64,000 nucleotides of DNA from Microbacterium schleiferi (GTDB taxonomy: Bacteria; Actinomycetota; Actinomycetes; Actinomycetales; Microbacteriaceae), in the NCBI RefSeq assembly GCF_020781975.1, contig NZ_JAJGNI010000001.1, forward strand, positions 248,001-312,000, read 5' to 3'. Below, piece by piece: positions 16,223 through 25,600 of this stretch (position 1 is the stretch's first letter; each line of letters opens with the position of its first letter). Made by a program: the position numbers and the translations under genes. The notes below the pieces were generated by a model. The model worked only from the letters and a program-made list of their open reading frames with translations. It was not told the origin of the DNA and did no database searches.

Positions 16223-16950
16223 TGTGTCGGCGCCTTGATCATGTAGCCGACGCCACGCACGGTATGGATGAGCGGCTCCTTGCCCTGATCGATCTTCTTG
16301 CGCAGGTAGGAGATGTAGAGTTCCACGACGCTGGATCTGCCGCCGAAGTCGTAGTTCCAGACGCGATCCAGGATCTGCGCCTTCGAGACGACGCGACGCT
16401 GGTTGCGCATCAGATAGCGCAGCAGTTCGAACTCGGTTGCGGTGAGTTCGATCTCGTCGCCCCCTCGCTCCACCTCATGGCTGTCCTCGTTCAATGAGAG
16501 GTCACCCACCCGCAGGATCGGCTCCTCCTCGCTCTGGGTAGCCGTTCCGGCGCGGCGCATCAAACCGCGAAGTCGCGCGACGACTTCTTCGAGGCTGAAC
16601 GGCTTGGTCACGTAGTCATCGCCGCCCGCGGTGAGCCCCGCGACCCGGTCGGCGACGGCATCCTTCGCGGTGAGGAACAGCACCGGCACGTCGTTGCCAG
16701 ACTGGCGCAGGCGATGCAGCACAGCCATGCCGTCGAGGTCGGGCATCATGATGTCGAGCACCATCGCGTCGGGCTCGAAATCGCGGACGGCCTGCAGGGC
16801 TTCGAATCCGGATGCCGCGGTTCGAACATCCCAGCCCTCCATACGCAGGGCCATGGAGAGCAGGTCGGTGAGCATCTGTTCGTCGTCGACGACGAGGATG
16901 CGAACAGCCGCGCCGTCGGGTCGGCGCAGGGCGGGAGCCGGAGATGTCAT
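16219..16950 (-). CDS. OmpR/PhoB-family response regulator
   Basis: 243 residues. Receiver domain with acidic pocket VVDDE (22-24), phospho-acceptor D66 (MVLDIMMPD) and K116 (VTKPF); a C-terminal winged helix ending SYLRKKIDQGKEPLIHTVRGVGYMI. Cognate kinase follows directly. The upstream intergenic region carries CTATG direct repeats at 11-12 bp spacing on both strands, the spacing expected for tandem OmpR-family dimers, so it probably regulates itself and the divergent ABC exporter. Confidence 0.94.
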   Translation of the reverse strand: MTSPAPALRRPDGAAVRILVVDDEQMLTDLLSMALRMEGWDVRTAASGFEALQAVRDFEPDAMVLDIMMPDLDGMAVLHRLRQSGNDVPVLFLTAKDAVADRVAGLTAGGDDYVTKPFSLEEVVARLRGLMRRAGTATQSEEEPILRVGDLSLNEDSHEVERGGDEIELTATEFELLRYLMRNQRRVVSKAQILDRVWNYDFGGRSSVVELYISYLRKKIDQGKEPLIHTVRGVGYMIKAPTQ

Positions 16951-16971
16951 GGACTCATTGTGATGCTCCAG

Positions 16972-17066
16972 CTATGGGTTTCCTATGGAGCCAGCTATGC
17001 GCCGTCTGTGAAGATCACGCCCACTCCGCTGTCTCGTGCGGCGCGCGATCCATAGGTTCGGCATAG
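16972..17066. promoter_or_regulatory. CTATG direct-repeat arrays in the divergent RR/ABC promoter region
   Basis: CTATG at 16972, 16983 and 16995 (11 and 12 bp apart) on the plus strand, and its complement CATAG at 17051 and 17062 (11 bp apart). Two opposed arrays thus face the two divergent genes. Helical-turn spacing is characteristic of OmpR/PhoB-family binding. Confidence 0.6.
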
Positions 17067-17141
17067 AGATCCCTTTTCGGGCTCATCAACACCATCCCTA
17101 CCTTCGTGCCGAAGGCTGCAATCCGGAGCTGAAGGAGACCC

Positions 17142-18593
17142 ATGTATTGGACCTACCTGCGTCGCGAACTCGCTGGACGCAAGAAGCAGACGATCATCGT
17201 GGCGGTGGGCCTTGCCGTCGCGATCGCTCTCGTCATCGTCGTCAACGCTCTCTCTGCGGGAGTCCGGGACGCACAGGCGCAAGCGCTCGAATCCGTCTAC
17301 GGCGTCGGAACCGACCTGACGGTCACCGGCGCCGCCGCAGAGCCGGGCGAGGGCGGTGGTCAGCGCTTCGAGTTCGACAGTGAGGCAGGCGAAACCACCG
17401 ACGGCACCACCTCGGTGTCGCAGTCGCGCCTCACAGCCGACTTCATGCGCGGGACGCTGGATGCTTCGACCGTCGAGAGTGTTGCATCCCTCGACGGCGT
17501 TGCTGCAGCATCCGGTGCGCTTTCGCTCACGAACATCACGTTCAGTGGTGAGATGCCTGACAGGTCGCAGATGCAGCAGGGCGGCCCGGGCGAGTCGGGG
17601 GAGCCTCCGGCAGGCGGTCCTGACGGTGCCGGCGGCAGCGCCTTCGATCTGGACTCGTTCACCGTCCTTGGAATCGACCCCGATGACACCGCTGTCGGGC
17701 CGCTATCGGCGGTCGAAGTTTCGGAGGGCCGCGCGCTGGCAGCTGGCGACGCCGGAGAACTGGTCGCGGTCGTCGACGCGAGCTATGCGACCACAAACGA
17801 GATCTCTGTCGGGGACACGATCGATGTCGGTGGCTCCGAGGTCGAGGTCGTCGGACTCATCGCCTCGACCTCCAGCGACGCCGACACGGCGGCCAACGTA
17901 TACATCCCGCTCGATGTCGCACAGTCACTGGCCGGTCTCGACGACGTCGTGTCGACGGTCTATGTCCAGTCGACCTCGGCCAACCAGATCGATGCCGTAC
18001 AAGCGGAAATCGAAGACAGCGTTGCCGGCGCCACCGTCAGCTCCCAGTCGGACCTGGCATCGACAGTCTCGTCGTCACTCGCGAGCGCCTCGTCGCTGAT
18101 CACGAACCTCGGTACGTGGCTGTCGATCCTCGTGCTCGCTGTCGCGCTGGCATTGGCGGTGCTCTTCACGATCTCGGGCGTGACACGACGCACGCGCGAG
18201 TTCGGAACGCTCAAGGCGATCGGATGGTCCAATGGCCGGGTCGTCGGGCAGGTCGCCGGCGAATCGGTGATCCAGGGTCTGATCGGCGGTGCGATCGGTT
18301 TGGCGATCGGGCTTGCGGGGATCGGGATCATCAACCTGATCTCACCGACGATCTCGTCGACAGCCGCATCCACCGGTCAGGCGGGGCCCGGTCAAGGGGG
18401 CGGTCCGATGGGCGGAGGCTTCGGCGGAATGGCGCAGCAGGCGGCGGATATCGTCCTTCACGCGCCGATCACGCTGTGGGTCGTCGCCGCAGCGGTCGGA
18501 ATTGCCATCGCCGGCGGCCTGATCGCCGGTGCCTTCGGAGGCTGGCGAGCCGCCCGATTGAGCCCTGCCGAAGCACTGCGGTCGGTCGGCTAA
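17142..18593 (+). CDS. MacB/FtsX-type ABC transporter permease
   Basis: 483 residues: TM1 about 18-40, a large extracytoplasmic domain (about 41-320), then three membrane segments, and a C-terminal GWRAARLSPAEALRSVG, the classic FtsX-domain end. The outer domain has low-complexity Gly/Pro/Met stretches (QGGPGESGEPPAGGPDGAGG), and a second lies before the last TM (QGGGPMGGGFGGMAQQ). Strong ribosome-binding site GAAGGAG 7 nt upstream. Works with the ATPase 82 bp downstream in efflux, lipoprotein handling or cell-wall signalling. Divergent from the response regulator that probably controls it. Confidence 0.9.
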   Translation: MYWTYLRRELAGRKKQTIIVAVGLAVAIALVIVVNALSAGVRDAQAQALESVYGVGTDLTVTGAAAEPGEGGGQRFEFDSEAGETTDGTTSVSQSRLTADFMRGTLDASTVESVASLDGVAAASGALSLTNITFSGEMPDRSQMQQGGPGESGEPPAGGPDGAGGSAFDLDSFTVLGIDPDDTAVGPLSAVEVSEGRALAAGDAGELVAVVDASYATTNEISVGDTIDVGGSEVEVVGLIASTSSDADTAANVYIPLDVAQSLAGLDDVVSTVYVQSTSANQIDAVQAEIEDSVAGATVSSQSDLASTVSSSLASASSLITNLGTWLSILVLAVALALAVLFTISGVTRRTREFGTLKAIGWSNGRVVGQVAGESVIQGLIGGAIGLAIGLAGIGIINLISPTISSTAASTGQAGPGQGGGPMGGGFGGMAQQAADIVLHAPITLWVVAAAVGIAIAGGLIAGAFGGWRAARLSPAEALRSVG

Positions 18594-18606
18594 GGACATG
18601 AACACA

Positions 18607-18663
18607 GTCACGAACGAAAGTGTCACGAACGAAAGTGTCACGAACGAAAGTGTCACGAACGAA
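18607..18663 (+). repeat. 15-bp tandem repeat upstream of the ABC ATPase
   Basis: GTCACGAACGAAAGT three times (18607-18621, 18622-18636, 18637-18651) and a 12-nt partial fourth. In frame with the ATPase it would encode repeated VTNES. The period is a multiple of three, so copy-number change would not shift the frame. Confidence 0.95.
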
Positions 18664-18675
18664 CAGGAGAATCCC

Positions 18676-19395
18676 ATGAGCATGACGGAACCCGCGACGA
18701 CATCCATCGAATCGTCAGCGCCATCGCCGATCTACGCGTTGCAAGCGGTGATTCGCGAGTACCAGCAGAAGAACCGGAATGTCCGCGCTCTGGCGGGCGT
18801 CGATCTCGAGATCCGCGAGGGCGAGTTCGTCACCATCCAGGGCCCGACGGGTGGCGGGAAGTCCACCCTCCTGCAGATGCTGGGCGCGCTCGATCGGCCG
18901 ACCTCCGGTGTCGTCAAACTCGGCGAGGTCGATCTTGCGAAAGCCTCGAACGCCACACTCGGACACGTCCGAGCCACCGAGGTGGGCTTCGTGTTCCAGG
19001 GGTTCAATCTGATCCCCACCCTCACAGCGCACGAGAACGTCGACATGGGCCTCGAGCCGCTCGGGCTGAGCGGCACCGACCGCCACAGCCGGGTCACCGA
19101 GGCCCTTGCCCAGGTGGGCTTGGCAGAACGCGCCGATCACCTGCCGGGCGAGCTCTCGGGTGGGCAGCAGCAGCGCGTCGCGATCGCCCGTGCAATCGCC
19201 AAGCGCCCGCGCGTGCTCCTGGCCGATGAGCCGACCGGAAACCTGGATGAGCACATGCGCGACGAGATCCTCGAGCTGCTGGAAGGGCTCAACCGAGACG
19301 GCCTCACCCTCATCGTGGTGACGCACGACTCGGCAGTCGCGCGCCGCGCTCATCGGCGCCTACGCCTTGAGAAGGGGAGCGTCCGCGAGATCTGA
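18676..19395 (+). CDS. MacB/LolD-type ABC transporter ATPase
   Basis: 239 residues from the ATG at 18676, chosen for its AGGAGA site 5 nt upstream; an in-frame ATG at 18598 would add an N-terminus made of VTNES repeats and is less likely, though not excluded. Walker [12 protein letters not shown]-loop [10 protein letters not shown], signature [17 protein letters not shown], Walker [14 protein letters not shown]-loop VVTHD. Partner of the upstream FtsX-type permease. A strong terminator follows. Confidence 0.94.
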   Translation: MSMTEPATTSIESSAPSPIYALQAVIREYQQKNRNVRALAGVDLEIREGEFVTIQGPTGGGKSTLLQMLGALDRPTSGVVKLGEVDLAKASNATLGHVRATEVGFVFQGFNLIPTLTAHENVDMGLEPLGLSGTDRHSRVTEALAQVGLAERADHLPGELSGGQQQRVAIARAIAKRPRVLLADEPTGNLDEHMRDEILELLEGLNRDGLTLIVVTHDSAVARRAHRRLRLEKGSVREI

Positions 19396-19409
19396 CGATG
19401 TTGCGCGAA

Positions 19410-19450
19410 CGAGGGGCCGTGACCGAGGCTGAGTCGGTCACGGCCCCTCG
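19410..19450. terminator. Bidirectional intrinsic terminator
   Basis: Perfect 17-bp stem (19410-19426 with 19434-19450) and 7-nt loop between the convergent ABC ATPase and gnd genes. Confidence 0.93.
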
Positions 19451-19463
19451 GGGTTCGCGGAGG

Positions 19464-20939
19464 TCAGTGAGTGTCGACGGCTTCGATTTCGCTGCGATCC
19501 CCCGACCACAGCGTGTGGAACGTGCCCTCGCGGTCGATGCGCTTGTACGTGTGCGCACCGAAGAAGTCGCGCTGTCCCTGGATGAGAGAAGCCGGCAGAC
19601 GCCCGGCCCGCAGACCGTCGTAATAGGCAAGCGACGAGGAGAACACGGGAGCCGGAAGCCCCGTGGCGGCTGCGTGCGCGACGACGTCCCGCCACGAGTC
19701 TTGAGCGGTGGCGAGCGCGCCGACGAAGAACGGCGCCGTCATCAGGACGGGCAGATCCGAAGTCTCGGCATATGCCTCGGTGATGCGATTGAGGAAACGG
19801 GCACGGATGATGCAGCCGCCGCGCCAGATCGCCGCGACCTGACCGAGGTTGATGTTCCAGCCGTAGTGCGCGGCGCCCGCACGAATGATGTCGAACCCTT
19901 GCGAGTAGGCAACGATCTTCGAGGCGTAGAGTGCCCGACGAACCTTTTCGATGAACGCCTCAGGGTCGTCTGCGAAGGACGTTTCGGCATCCGCGTCGGG
20001 CCCCGGCAGAACGCCCGCGGTCGAGCGCTGCTCAGGGTGCGACGAAAGCGAGCGAGCGAACACGGCTTCGGCGATGCCCGATGCCGGCACGCCCAGATCG
20101 ATCGCTGTCTGGGCAGTCCACCCGCCAGTACCCTTCGCGCCGGCCTGGTCCAGGACGACGTCAACGAGCGGTGCTCCGGTGTCTGCATCCGTCTGGCGCA
20201 GCACCTCGGCGGTGATCTCGATCAGGTACGACTCGAGCTCGCCGCGGTTCCACTCGGCGAACACGTCGGCGATCTGAGCGGGGGAGTAGCCGGTCGCGTG
20301 ACGGATGAGGTCGTAGGCCTCGGCGATCACCTGCATGTCTGCGTACTCGATGCCGTTGTGCACCATCTTCACGAAGTGGCCGGCGCCGTCGTGGCCGATG
20401 TGGGTGACGCACGGCTCGCCCTCGGCGACCGCAGCGATGGACTTCAGGATGGGGCCGAGCGTGACCCACGACTCGTCCGAGCCGCCGGGCATCAGCGACG
20501 GGCCGAGGAGAGCGCCTTCCTCACCGCCGGAAACGCCCATACCGACGAAGTTGATGCCCGTCTCGCGGACCGCCTTCTCGCGGCGAATGGTGTCGGTGAA
20601 CAGGGCGTTGCCGCCGTCGACGATGATGTCGCCGGGCTCGAAGACGCGCAGGAGCTCGTTGATGACGGCATCCGTGCCGGCGCCGGCCTTGACCATGATG
20701 ATCGCGGTGCGCGGCGTGGTCAGTGAGGCGGCGAACTCCTCGTACGAGTACGTGGCGACGAACCCGGCTTCGGGATGTTCCGCGACCAGGTGCTCGGTCT
20801 TCTCCGCGCTGCGGTTGAAGATCGCGACGGTGTTGCCTTCACGGCTTGCGAGGTTGCGCGCGAGGTTGGACCCCATGACCGCGAGTCCCACGACTCCGAT
20901 ATTCGCTGTCGCAGTGCTTGTCGCTGCCTGATCCGTCAC
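19464..20939 (-). CDS. gnd: 6-phosphogluconate dehydrogenase (decarboxylating)
   Basis: 491 residues; oxidative pentose phosphate pathway, 6-phosphogluconate to ribulose-5-phosphate with NADP+. N-terminal Rossmann motif GVVGLAVMGSNLA, the substrate signature IVDGGNALFTDT, catalytic GHDGAGHFVKMVHNGIEY and C-terminal GTGGWTAQTA plus TFHTLWSG. Two GTG starts compete (20945 and 20939); I prefer 20939 because AGGGAG is then 5 nt upstream, whereas 20945 would overlap that site. Confidence 0.97.
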   Translation of the reverse strand: MTDQAATSTATANIGVVGLAVMGSNLARNLASREGNTVAIFNRSAEKTEHLVAEHPEAGFVATYSYEEFAASLTTPRTAIIMVKAGAGTDAVINELLRVFEPGDIIVDGGNALFTDTIRREKAVRETGINFVGMGVSGGEEGALLGPSLMPGGSDESWVTLGPILKSIAAVAEGEPCVTHIGHDGAGHFVKMVHNGIEYADMQVIAEAYDLIRHATGYSPAQIADVFAEWNRGELESYLIEITAEVLRQTDADTGAPLVDVVLDQAGAKGTGGWTAQTAIDLGVPASGIAEAVFARSLSSHPEQRSTAGVLPGPDADAETSFADDPEAFIEKVRRALYASKIVAYSQGFDIIRAGAAHYGWNINLGQVAAIWRGGCIIRARFLNRITEAYAETSDLPVLMTAPFFVGALATAQDSWRDVVAHAAATGLPAPVFSSSLAYYDGLRAGRLPASLIQGQRDFFGAHTYKRIDREGTFHTLWSGDRSEIEAVDTH

Positions 20940-20998
20940 GTTCACTCCCTGGGCGTCTGCGGGTGGTTGCCGCAGTCAGCCTAAGGGAACGACGCGGA

Positions 20999-21121
20999 TC
21001 ACTCCTTGCGGTAGGCCGAACGCCCCATCGACCAGAAGGCCGCAACGACACCGACGAGGGTGCTGAGGGTGAGGATGCCGATCACGGCGACGAGAATGTT
21101 CGAGGTGACCTGGGCGTCCAT
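20999..21121 (-). CDS. 40-residue single-pass membrane protein
   Basis: Tiny gene: short polar N-terminus (MDAQVTSN), one hydrophobic helix (about 9-30, ILVAVIGILTLSTLVGVVAA), then a basic tail SMGRSAYRKE. Start at the second of two ATGs (21121), with AAGGA about 6 nt upstream. It lies between gnd and rplY, transcribed toward gnd. No function recognised; hydrophobicity, start signal and stop in a gene-free gap support it being real. Confidence 0.65.
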   Translation of the reverse strand: MDAQVTSNILVAVIGILTLSTLVGVVAAFWSMGRSAYRKE

Positions 21122-21366
21122 CATTCGTCCTTGCTCTCGGGAAAGCGGGCCCGTCGCGGCCCGTCACCATCGTACCGGGGCCGCTGGTAGACTTGCGGAC
21201 TGTACTTCGGCGAGGGATGCTCGCGCGTGCGCCCAGCACTGCTCACAGCATCCGTTATCGACGGGGGTGTGCGGTCTCATCGGGTTCCTCACGCGCTCGC
21301 GGTTGAGTCGAACCCCTGATGTCCGGGCTGAGATCACCACCCGGTCCCTGCCCAAGGAGAATGCAC
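21122..21366. other. Intergenic region upstream of rplY
   Basis: Gene-free stretch between the small membrane protein and rplY. A -10-like TAGACT occurs at about 21187-21192 (CTGGTAGACTTGCGG), which would give an rplY leader of roughly 170 nt. I see no clear structured riboswitch or leader-peptide motif; an autoregulatory leader remains possible. Confidence 0.4.
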
Positions 21367-21990
21367 ATGTCTGAAGACACCACCGTCCACGCCGAACTCC
21401 GCGAGAACTTCGGTAAGGGCTTCGCCCGCCGTCTGCGCGCCGCCGGCAAGATCCCCGCCGTTCTCTACGGCCACGGCACCGACCCGGTGCACGTCGCGCT
21501 GCCCGGCCACCAGATGCTGCTGCTCGTGCGTCGCGCGAACGCACTGATCGAGCTCGACATCGCCGGCAAGTCCCAGCTCGCGCTGGTCAAGGACGTCCAG
21601 AAGGACCCGGTGAACCAGATCATCGAGCACATCGACCTCGTCGTCATCAAGAAGGGCGAGAAGGTCCAGGTCGACGTTCCCGTTGTCGTCGTCGGTGAGT
21701 CCTTCTCAGGCACCATCGTCAACCTCGACGCCACGAGCGTGTCGCTCGCGGTGGACGCCACCCACATCCCCGAGCACGTCGAGGTCGACGTCGAGGGCCT
21801 CGAAGAGGGCGCCCGCATCACGGCAGGCGAACTGACGCTTCCCCAGGGTGCGACTCTCGTCACCGACCCCGAGGTTCTCGTCGTTGCTGTCTCGGTGCCC
21901 GCTGCCGCAGCCGCTGACGAGGCTGCTGAGGACGAGGCTGCCACTGACGCCGCAGACGCTGACGAGGATGCTGCGACCGAGTCGGAGTAA
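21367..21990 (+). CDS. rplY: 50S ribosomal protein L25/general stress protein Ctc
   Basis: 207 residues, the long (CTC/TL5) form: an N-terminal L25 5S-rRNA-binding domain (about 1-95, NFGKGFARRLRAAGKIPAVLYGHG), a beta-rich TL5 C-terminal domain, and an acidic Ala/Glu/Asp tail from about 180. I chose the ATG at 21367 because AAGGAGA lies 6 nt upstream, better than ATG 21361. The following pth and mfd genes give the usual actinobacterial order. Confidence 0.95.
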   Translation: MSEDTTVHAELRENFGKGFARRLRAAGKIPAVLYGHGTDPVHVALPGHQMLLLVRRANALIELDIAGKSQLALVKDVQKDPVNQIIEHIDLVVIKKGEKVQVDVPVVVVGESFSGTIVNLDATSVSLAVDATHIPEHVEVDVEGLEEGARITAGELTLPQGATLVTDPEVLVVAVSVPAAAAADEAAEDEAATDAADADEDAATESE

Positions 21991-22024
21991 TCCGACGGGC
22001 TGATCGAGCCGGGAGGACGCTGCC

Positions 22025-22609
22025 GTGAGCGACGCGTGGCTCATCGTGGGCCTGGGTAACCCCGGTCCGCAGTACGAGCGAACCCGCCACAACATCGGGC
22101 AGCTCGTCGTCGATGAGCTCGCGGCTCGCCGCGGCGAGGGCTTTCGCTCCCACAAGGCGAACGCTCGCGTGGCCGAAGCGTGGCTGCGACCGGGTGGACC
22201 CAAGATCGTGCTCGCCAAGCCCAACTCGTTCATGAACGTCTCGGGGGGTCCCGTCGCGGGTCTCGCGCAGTTCTACGGGATCCCCCCCGAACGTGTCGTC
22301 GTCGTGCACGACGAGCTCGACATCCCGTTCGACGCCGTTCGGCTCAAGATCGGCGGCGGGCACGGCGGACACAACGGCGTGCGCGATGTTGCCAAGGCCC
22401 TGAACACCCCGGAGTTTCCGCGGGTGCGAGTGGGGATTGGTCGGCCGCCCGGCCGTCAGGATCCTGCCGACTGGGTGCTGCAGCCCTTCCCGGCCTCGGC
22501 GCGCGAAGAGATCGCGCTTGCCGTCTCGGATGCCGCAGACGCGGTCGAGCGACTCGTCGATGAAGGTCTCCTCGCAGCCCAGCAGGTGTACCACGCACCT
22601 CGGCCGTGA
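22025..22609 (+). CDS. pth: Peptidyl-tRNA hydrolase
   Basis: 194 residues; frees tRNA from drop-off peptidyl-tRNAs. All family landmarks present: GLGNPGPQYERTRHNIG with N12 and catalytic H22, NSFMNVSGGP, VVHDELDIPF with the catalytic Asp, and GGGHGGHNG. GTG start with GGGAGGA about 8 nt upstream. 35 bp after rplY. Confidence 0.97.
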   Translation: MSDAWLIVGLGNPGPQYERTRHNIGQLVVDELAARRGEGFRSHKANARVAEAWLRPGGPKIVLAKPNSFMNVSGGPVAGLAQFYGIPPERVVVVHDELDIPFDAVRLKIGGGHGGHNGVRDVAKALNTPEFPRVRVGIGRPPGRQDPADWVLQPFPASAREEIALAVSDAADAVERLVDEGLLAAQQVYHAPRP

Positions 22610-22632
22610 ACCCGGCGGCCTACCGGGCGGCC

Positions 22633-22638
22633 TAGAAT
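22633..22638 (+). promoter_or_regulatory. Leaderless -10 TAGAAT for mfd
   Basis: TAGAAT, then 6 nt (CGTCCG), then the mfd GTG start. No Shine-Dalgarno sequence. Confidence 0.7.
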
Positions 22639-22644
22639 CGTCCG

Positions 22645-25600
22645 GTGGCTTTTCCCGGGATCTCGCGCGCCCTCGACCGCTCCGAGCACTTCCGGGATGT
22701 GGTTGCGGCGGCAGCCGTGGATGCCGATATTTCGGTGGTCGATGGTCTTGATGCTCCGCTGCTGAGCGCACTCGTTCGTCGGCGCAGAGACTCCGGTAAG
22801 CCTCCGGTGCTGCTGGCGATCGCGCCGACCGGCCGCCGTGTGGAGTCTCTCATGCCGGCGCTGCGCGCGCTCCTTCCCGAAGCCGCCGTGTTGCAGTTTC
22901 CTGCTTGGGAGACGCTGCCGCACGAACGCCTGAGTCCGAGCCCCGAGACCGTCGGGCGCAGGCTCGAGACGATTGCGCGCATCGCGTCGTCGCCCGATTC
23001 TGCCCCGATTGTGGTCGTCGCGTCAGTGCGCGCGGCGCTTCAGCCGTTGGCGGCGGGCCTAGCGGACGTCGAACCGGTGCGGTTGCGCGCGGGCGAGCGC
23101 GGCCACGATCTCGCGCTGATCGTCGAGCGCCTGGTCGAGCTCGCCTACCACCGCGTCGACATGGTTTCACGCCGCGGCGAGTTCGCGGTGCGCGGCGGCA
23201 TCCTGGATGTGTTCCCGACGGTTGCCGATCACCCGTATCGCGTTGAGTTCTTCGGCGACGAGGTCGACCAGATCCGTACGTTCTCGGTCGCCGACCAGCG
23301 TTCGCTGCCCGGGGCCGTCGAAGCCGTCGATCTGCTTCCCGGGCGCGAACTCCTGCTCACCGCTGATGTGCGCGCTCGTGCACGACAGTTGGCCGGCGAG
23401 TTCGCGGGCCTGCAGGGGATGCTCGAGAAGATGGCGGAGGGGATCCCTGCCGAGGGGATGGAGTCGCTGACGCCGGCGCTCGTGCCGCAGATGGCGACCC
23501 TCGTCGACTATTTGCCCGCGGGTTCTGCCGTTGCTCTCGTGGACCCCGAGCGATCCCGCACACGCGCCCGGACTCTCGCCGAGACCAACCGGGAGTTCCT
23601 CGAGGCCGCGTGGAGCGCTGCGACAGCTGGCGCGAACACGCCGATCGATCTGGGCGCTGGCGACTTTCTGACGATCGCGGCGCTACGTGAGGCAGTTCAC
23701 GAACGTGCCGGCGTGTGGTGGACGCTGAGTCCCTTCGACTCGGGAGCTGCCGATGCGGCAGCCGAGGGGTTGCTCGCCGACGACCGTGACGACATGCTCG
23801 GCGATGCGCCAGTGAGGATTCCCGCACGATCGGTGCCGTCGTTCCACGGCAACGTCGAGGGGGCCACCGCCTACGTGGGCGACCTCGTAACCGCCGGGTG
23901 GAGCGTCGTGGTCACGGCATCCGGCGCGGGACTGGTTGAGCGCGCCAGGGACGTTCTCGCGGAGCGGGAGATTGCGGCAGCGCTCGTCGAGGACGCGGCT
24001 GCCGCACCCGAGCCCGGCCGGGCCACACTCGCGGTGGCACAGCTCGAGCGCGGTTTTGAGCTCGAGGACGCCCGCCTGGCCGTGCTGACGGAGTCTGAGT
24101 TCTACGGACGCACGATCGGTGGCGACAGCCGTGTGGTCAAGAAGCTCGCGTCGAAGCGCCGGAACGTCGTCGACCCACTCCAGCTGACTCCCGGTGATCA
24201 CGTCGTGCACGCCACGCACGGGATCGGACGGTTCGTCGAACTCGCGAAGCGTGAGGTGTCGTCGGGCGGCCGAAACCCGGTCAAGAGCGTGCGCGAGTAT
24301 GTCGTACTCGAATACGCGCCGTCCAAGCGCGGGTACCCCGGCGACAAGCTCATGGTGCCGACCGACCAGCTCGACCTGCTCTCGCGCTACGTCGGCGGGG
24401 AGGCGCCGACCCTCTCAAAGATGGGCGGCAGCGACTGGGCCCAGGCGAAGGGCCGTGCGCGCAAGGCGGTGCGCGATATCGCCGTTGAACTCGTGAAGCT
24501 CTATTCGGCGCGGATGGCGGCCAAGGGGCACGCTTTCGGACCGGATACGCCGTGGCAGCGTGAGCTCGAAGAGGCTTTCCCGTTCGCCGAGACGATGGAT
24601 CAGCTGCAGACAATCGATGAGATCAAGGCCGACATGGAGCGGCCGATCCCCATGGACCGGCTGCTGTCGGGGGATGTCGGGTTCGGGAAGACCGAGGTTG
24701 CCGTGCGGGCCGCATTCAAGGCCATTCAGGACGGCAAGCAGGTAGCGATGCTCGTTCCGACGACGCTGCTGGTCAAGCAGCACCTCGAGACGTTCACGGA
24801 GCGCTTCGCGGGCTTCCCGGTCAAGGTCAAGGCACTCTCGCGATTCCAGACCGACAAGGAGGCCCGGGAGACGTTGGCGGGCCTCACCGACGGCACCATC
24901 GACATGGTGATCGGTACACATCGGATCCTGACCGAGAAGGTGATCTTCAAGGACCTCGGACTCATGATCATCGATGAGGAGCAGCGGTTCGGCGTCGAGC
25001 ACAAGGACGCCCTGAAGAAGCTCAAGACCAATGTCGACATCCTCGCGATGAGCGCCACCCCCATTCCTCGAACGCTCGAGATGGCCGTGACAGGCATCCG
25101 GGAGATGTCGACGCTGCAGACACCACCCGAAGACCGGCATCCGATCCTCACGTATGTCGGGGCTCGCAATGACAAGCAGATTGCGGCGGCCATTCGCCGG
25201 GAGCTGCTGCGGGAGGGTCAGGTCTTCTACGTCCACAACAGGGTGAGTTCGATCCAGCGGGTAGCGAGCGAACTGGCAGAGCTCGTGCCGGAGGCGCGGG
25301 TCGTGGTCGCTCACGGGCAGATGGGTGAGCATCAGCTCGAGCAGGTCGTCGACGACTTCTGGGAGCGCAAGGCCGACGTACTCGTCTCGACGACGATCAT
25401 CGAGACGGGCCTCGATATCGCCAACGCCAACACGATCATCATCGACCGGGCCGACAAGTACGGACTGTCACAGCTTCACCAGCTGCGCGGCCGTGTGGGG
25501 CGTGGCCGGGAGCGCGCCTACGCGTATTTCCTTTACGACGACACGAAGCCGCTTTCAGAGACCGCTGCCGACCGACTCGAAACGATCGCCGTCAACAACG

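Noticed and set aside
21122..21366. tRNA or structured RNA before rplY
   Set aside because: No cloverleaf and no recognised riboswitch pattern found by eye.
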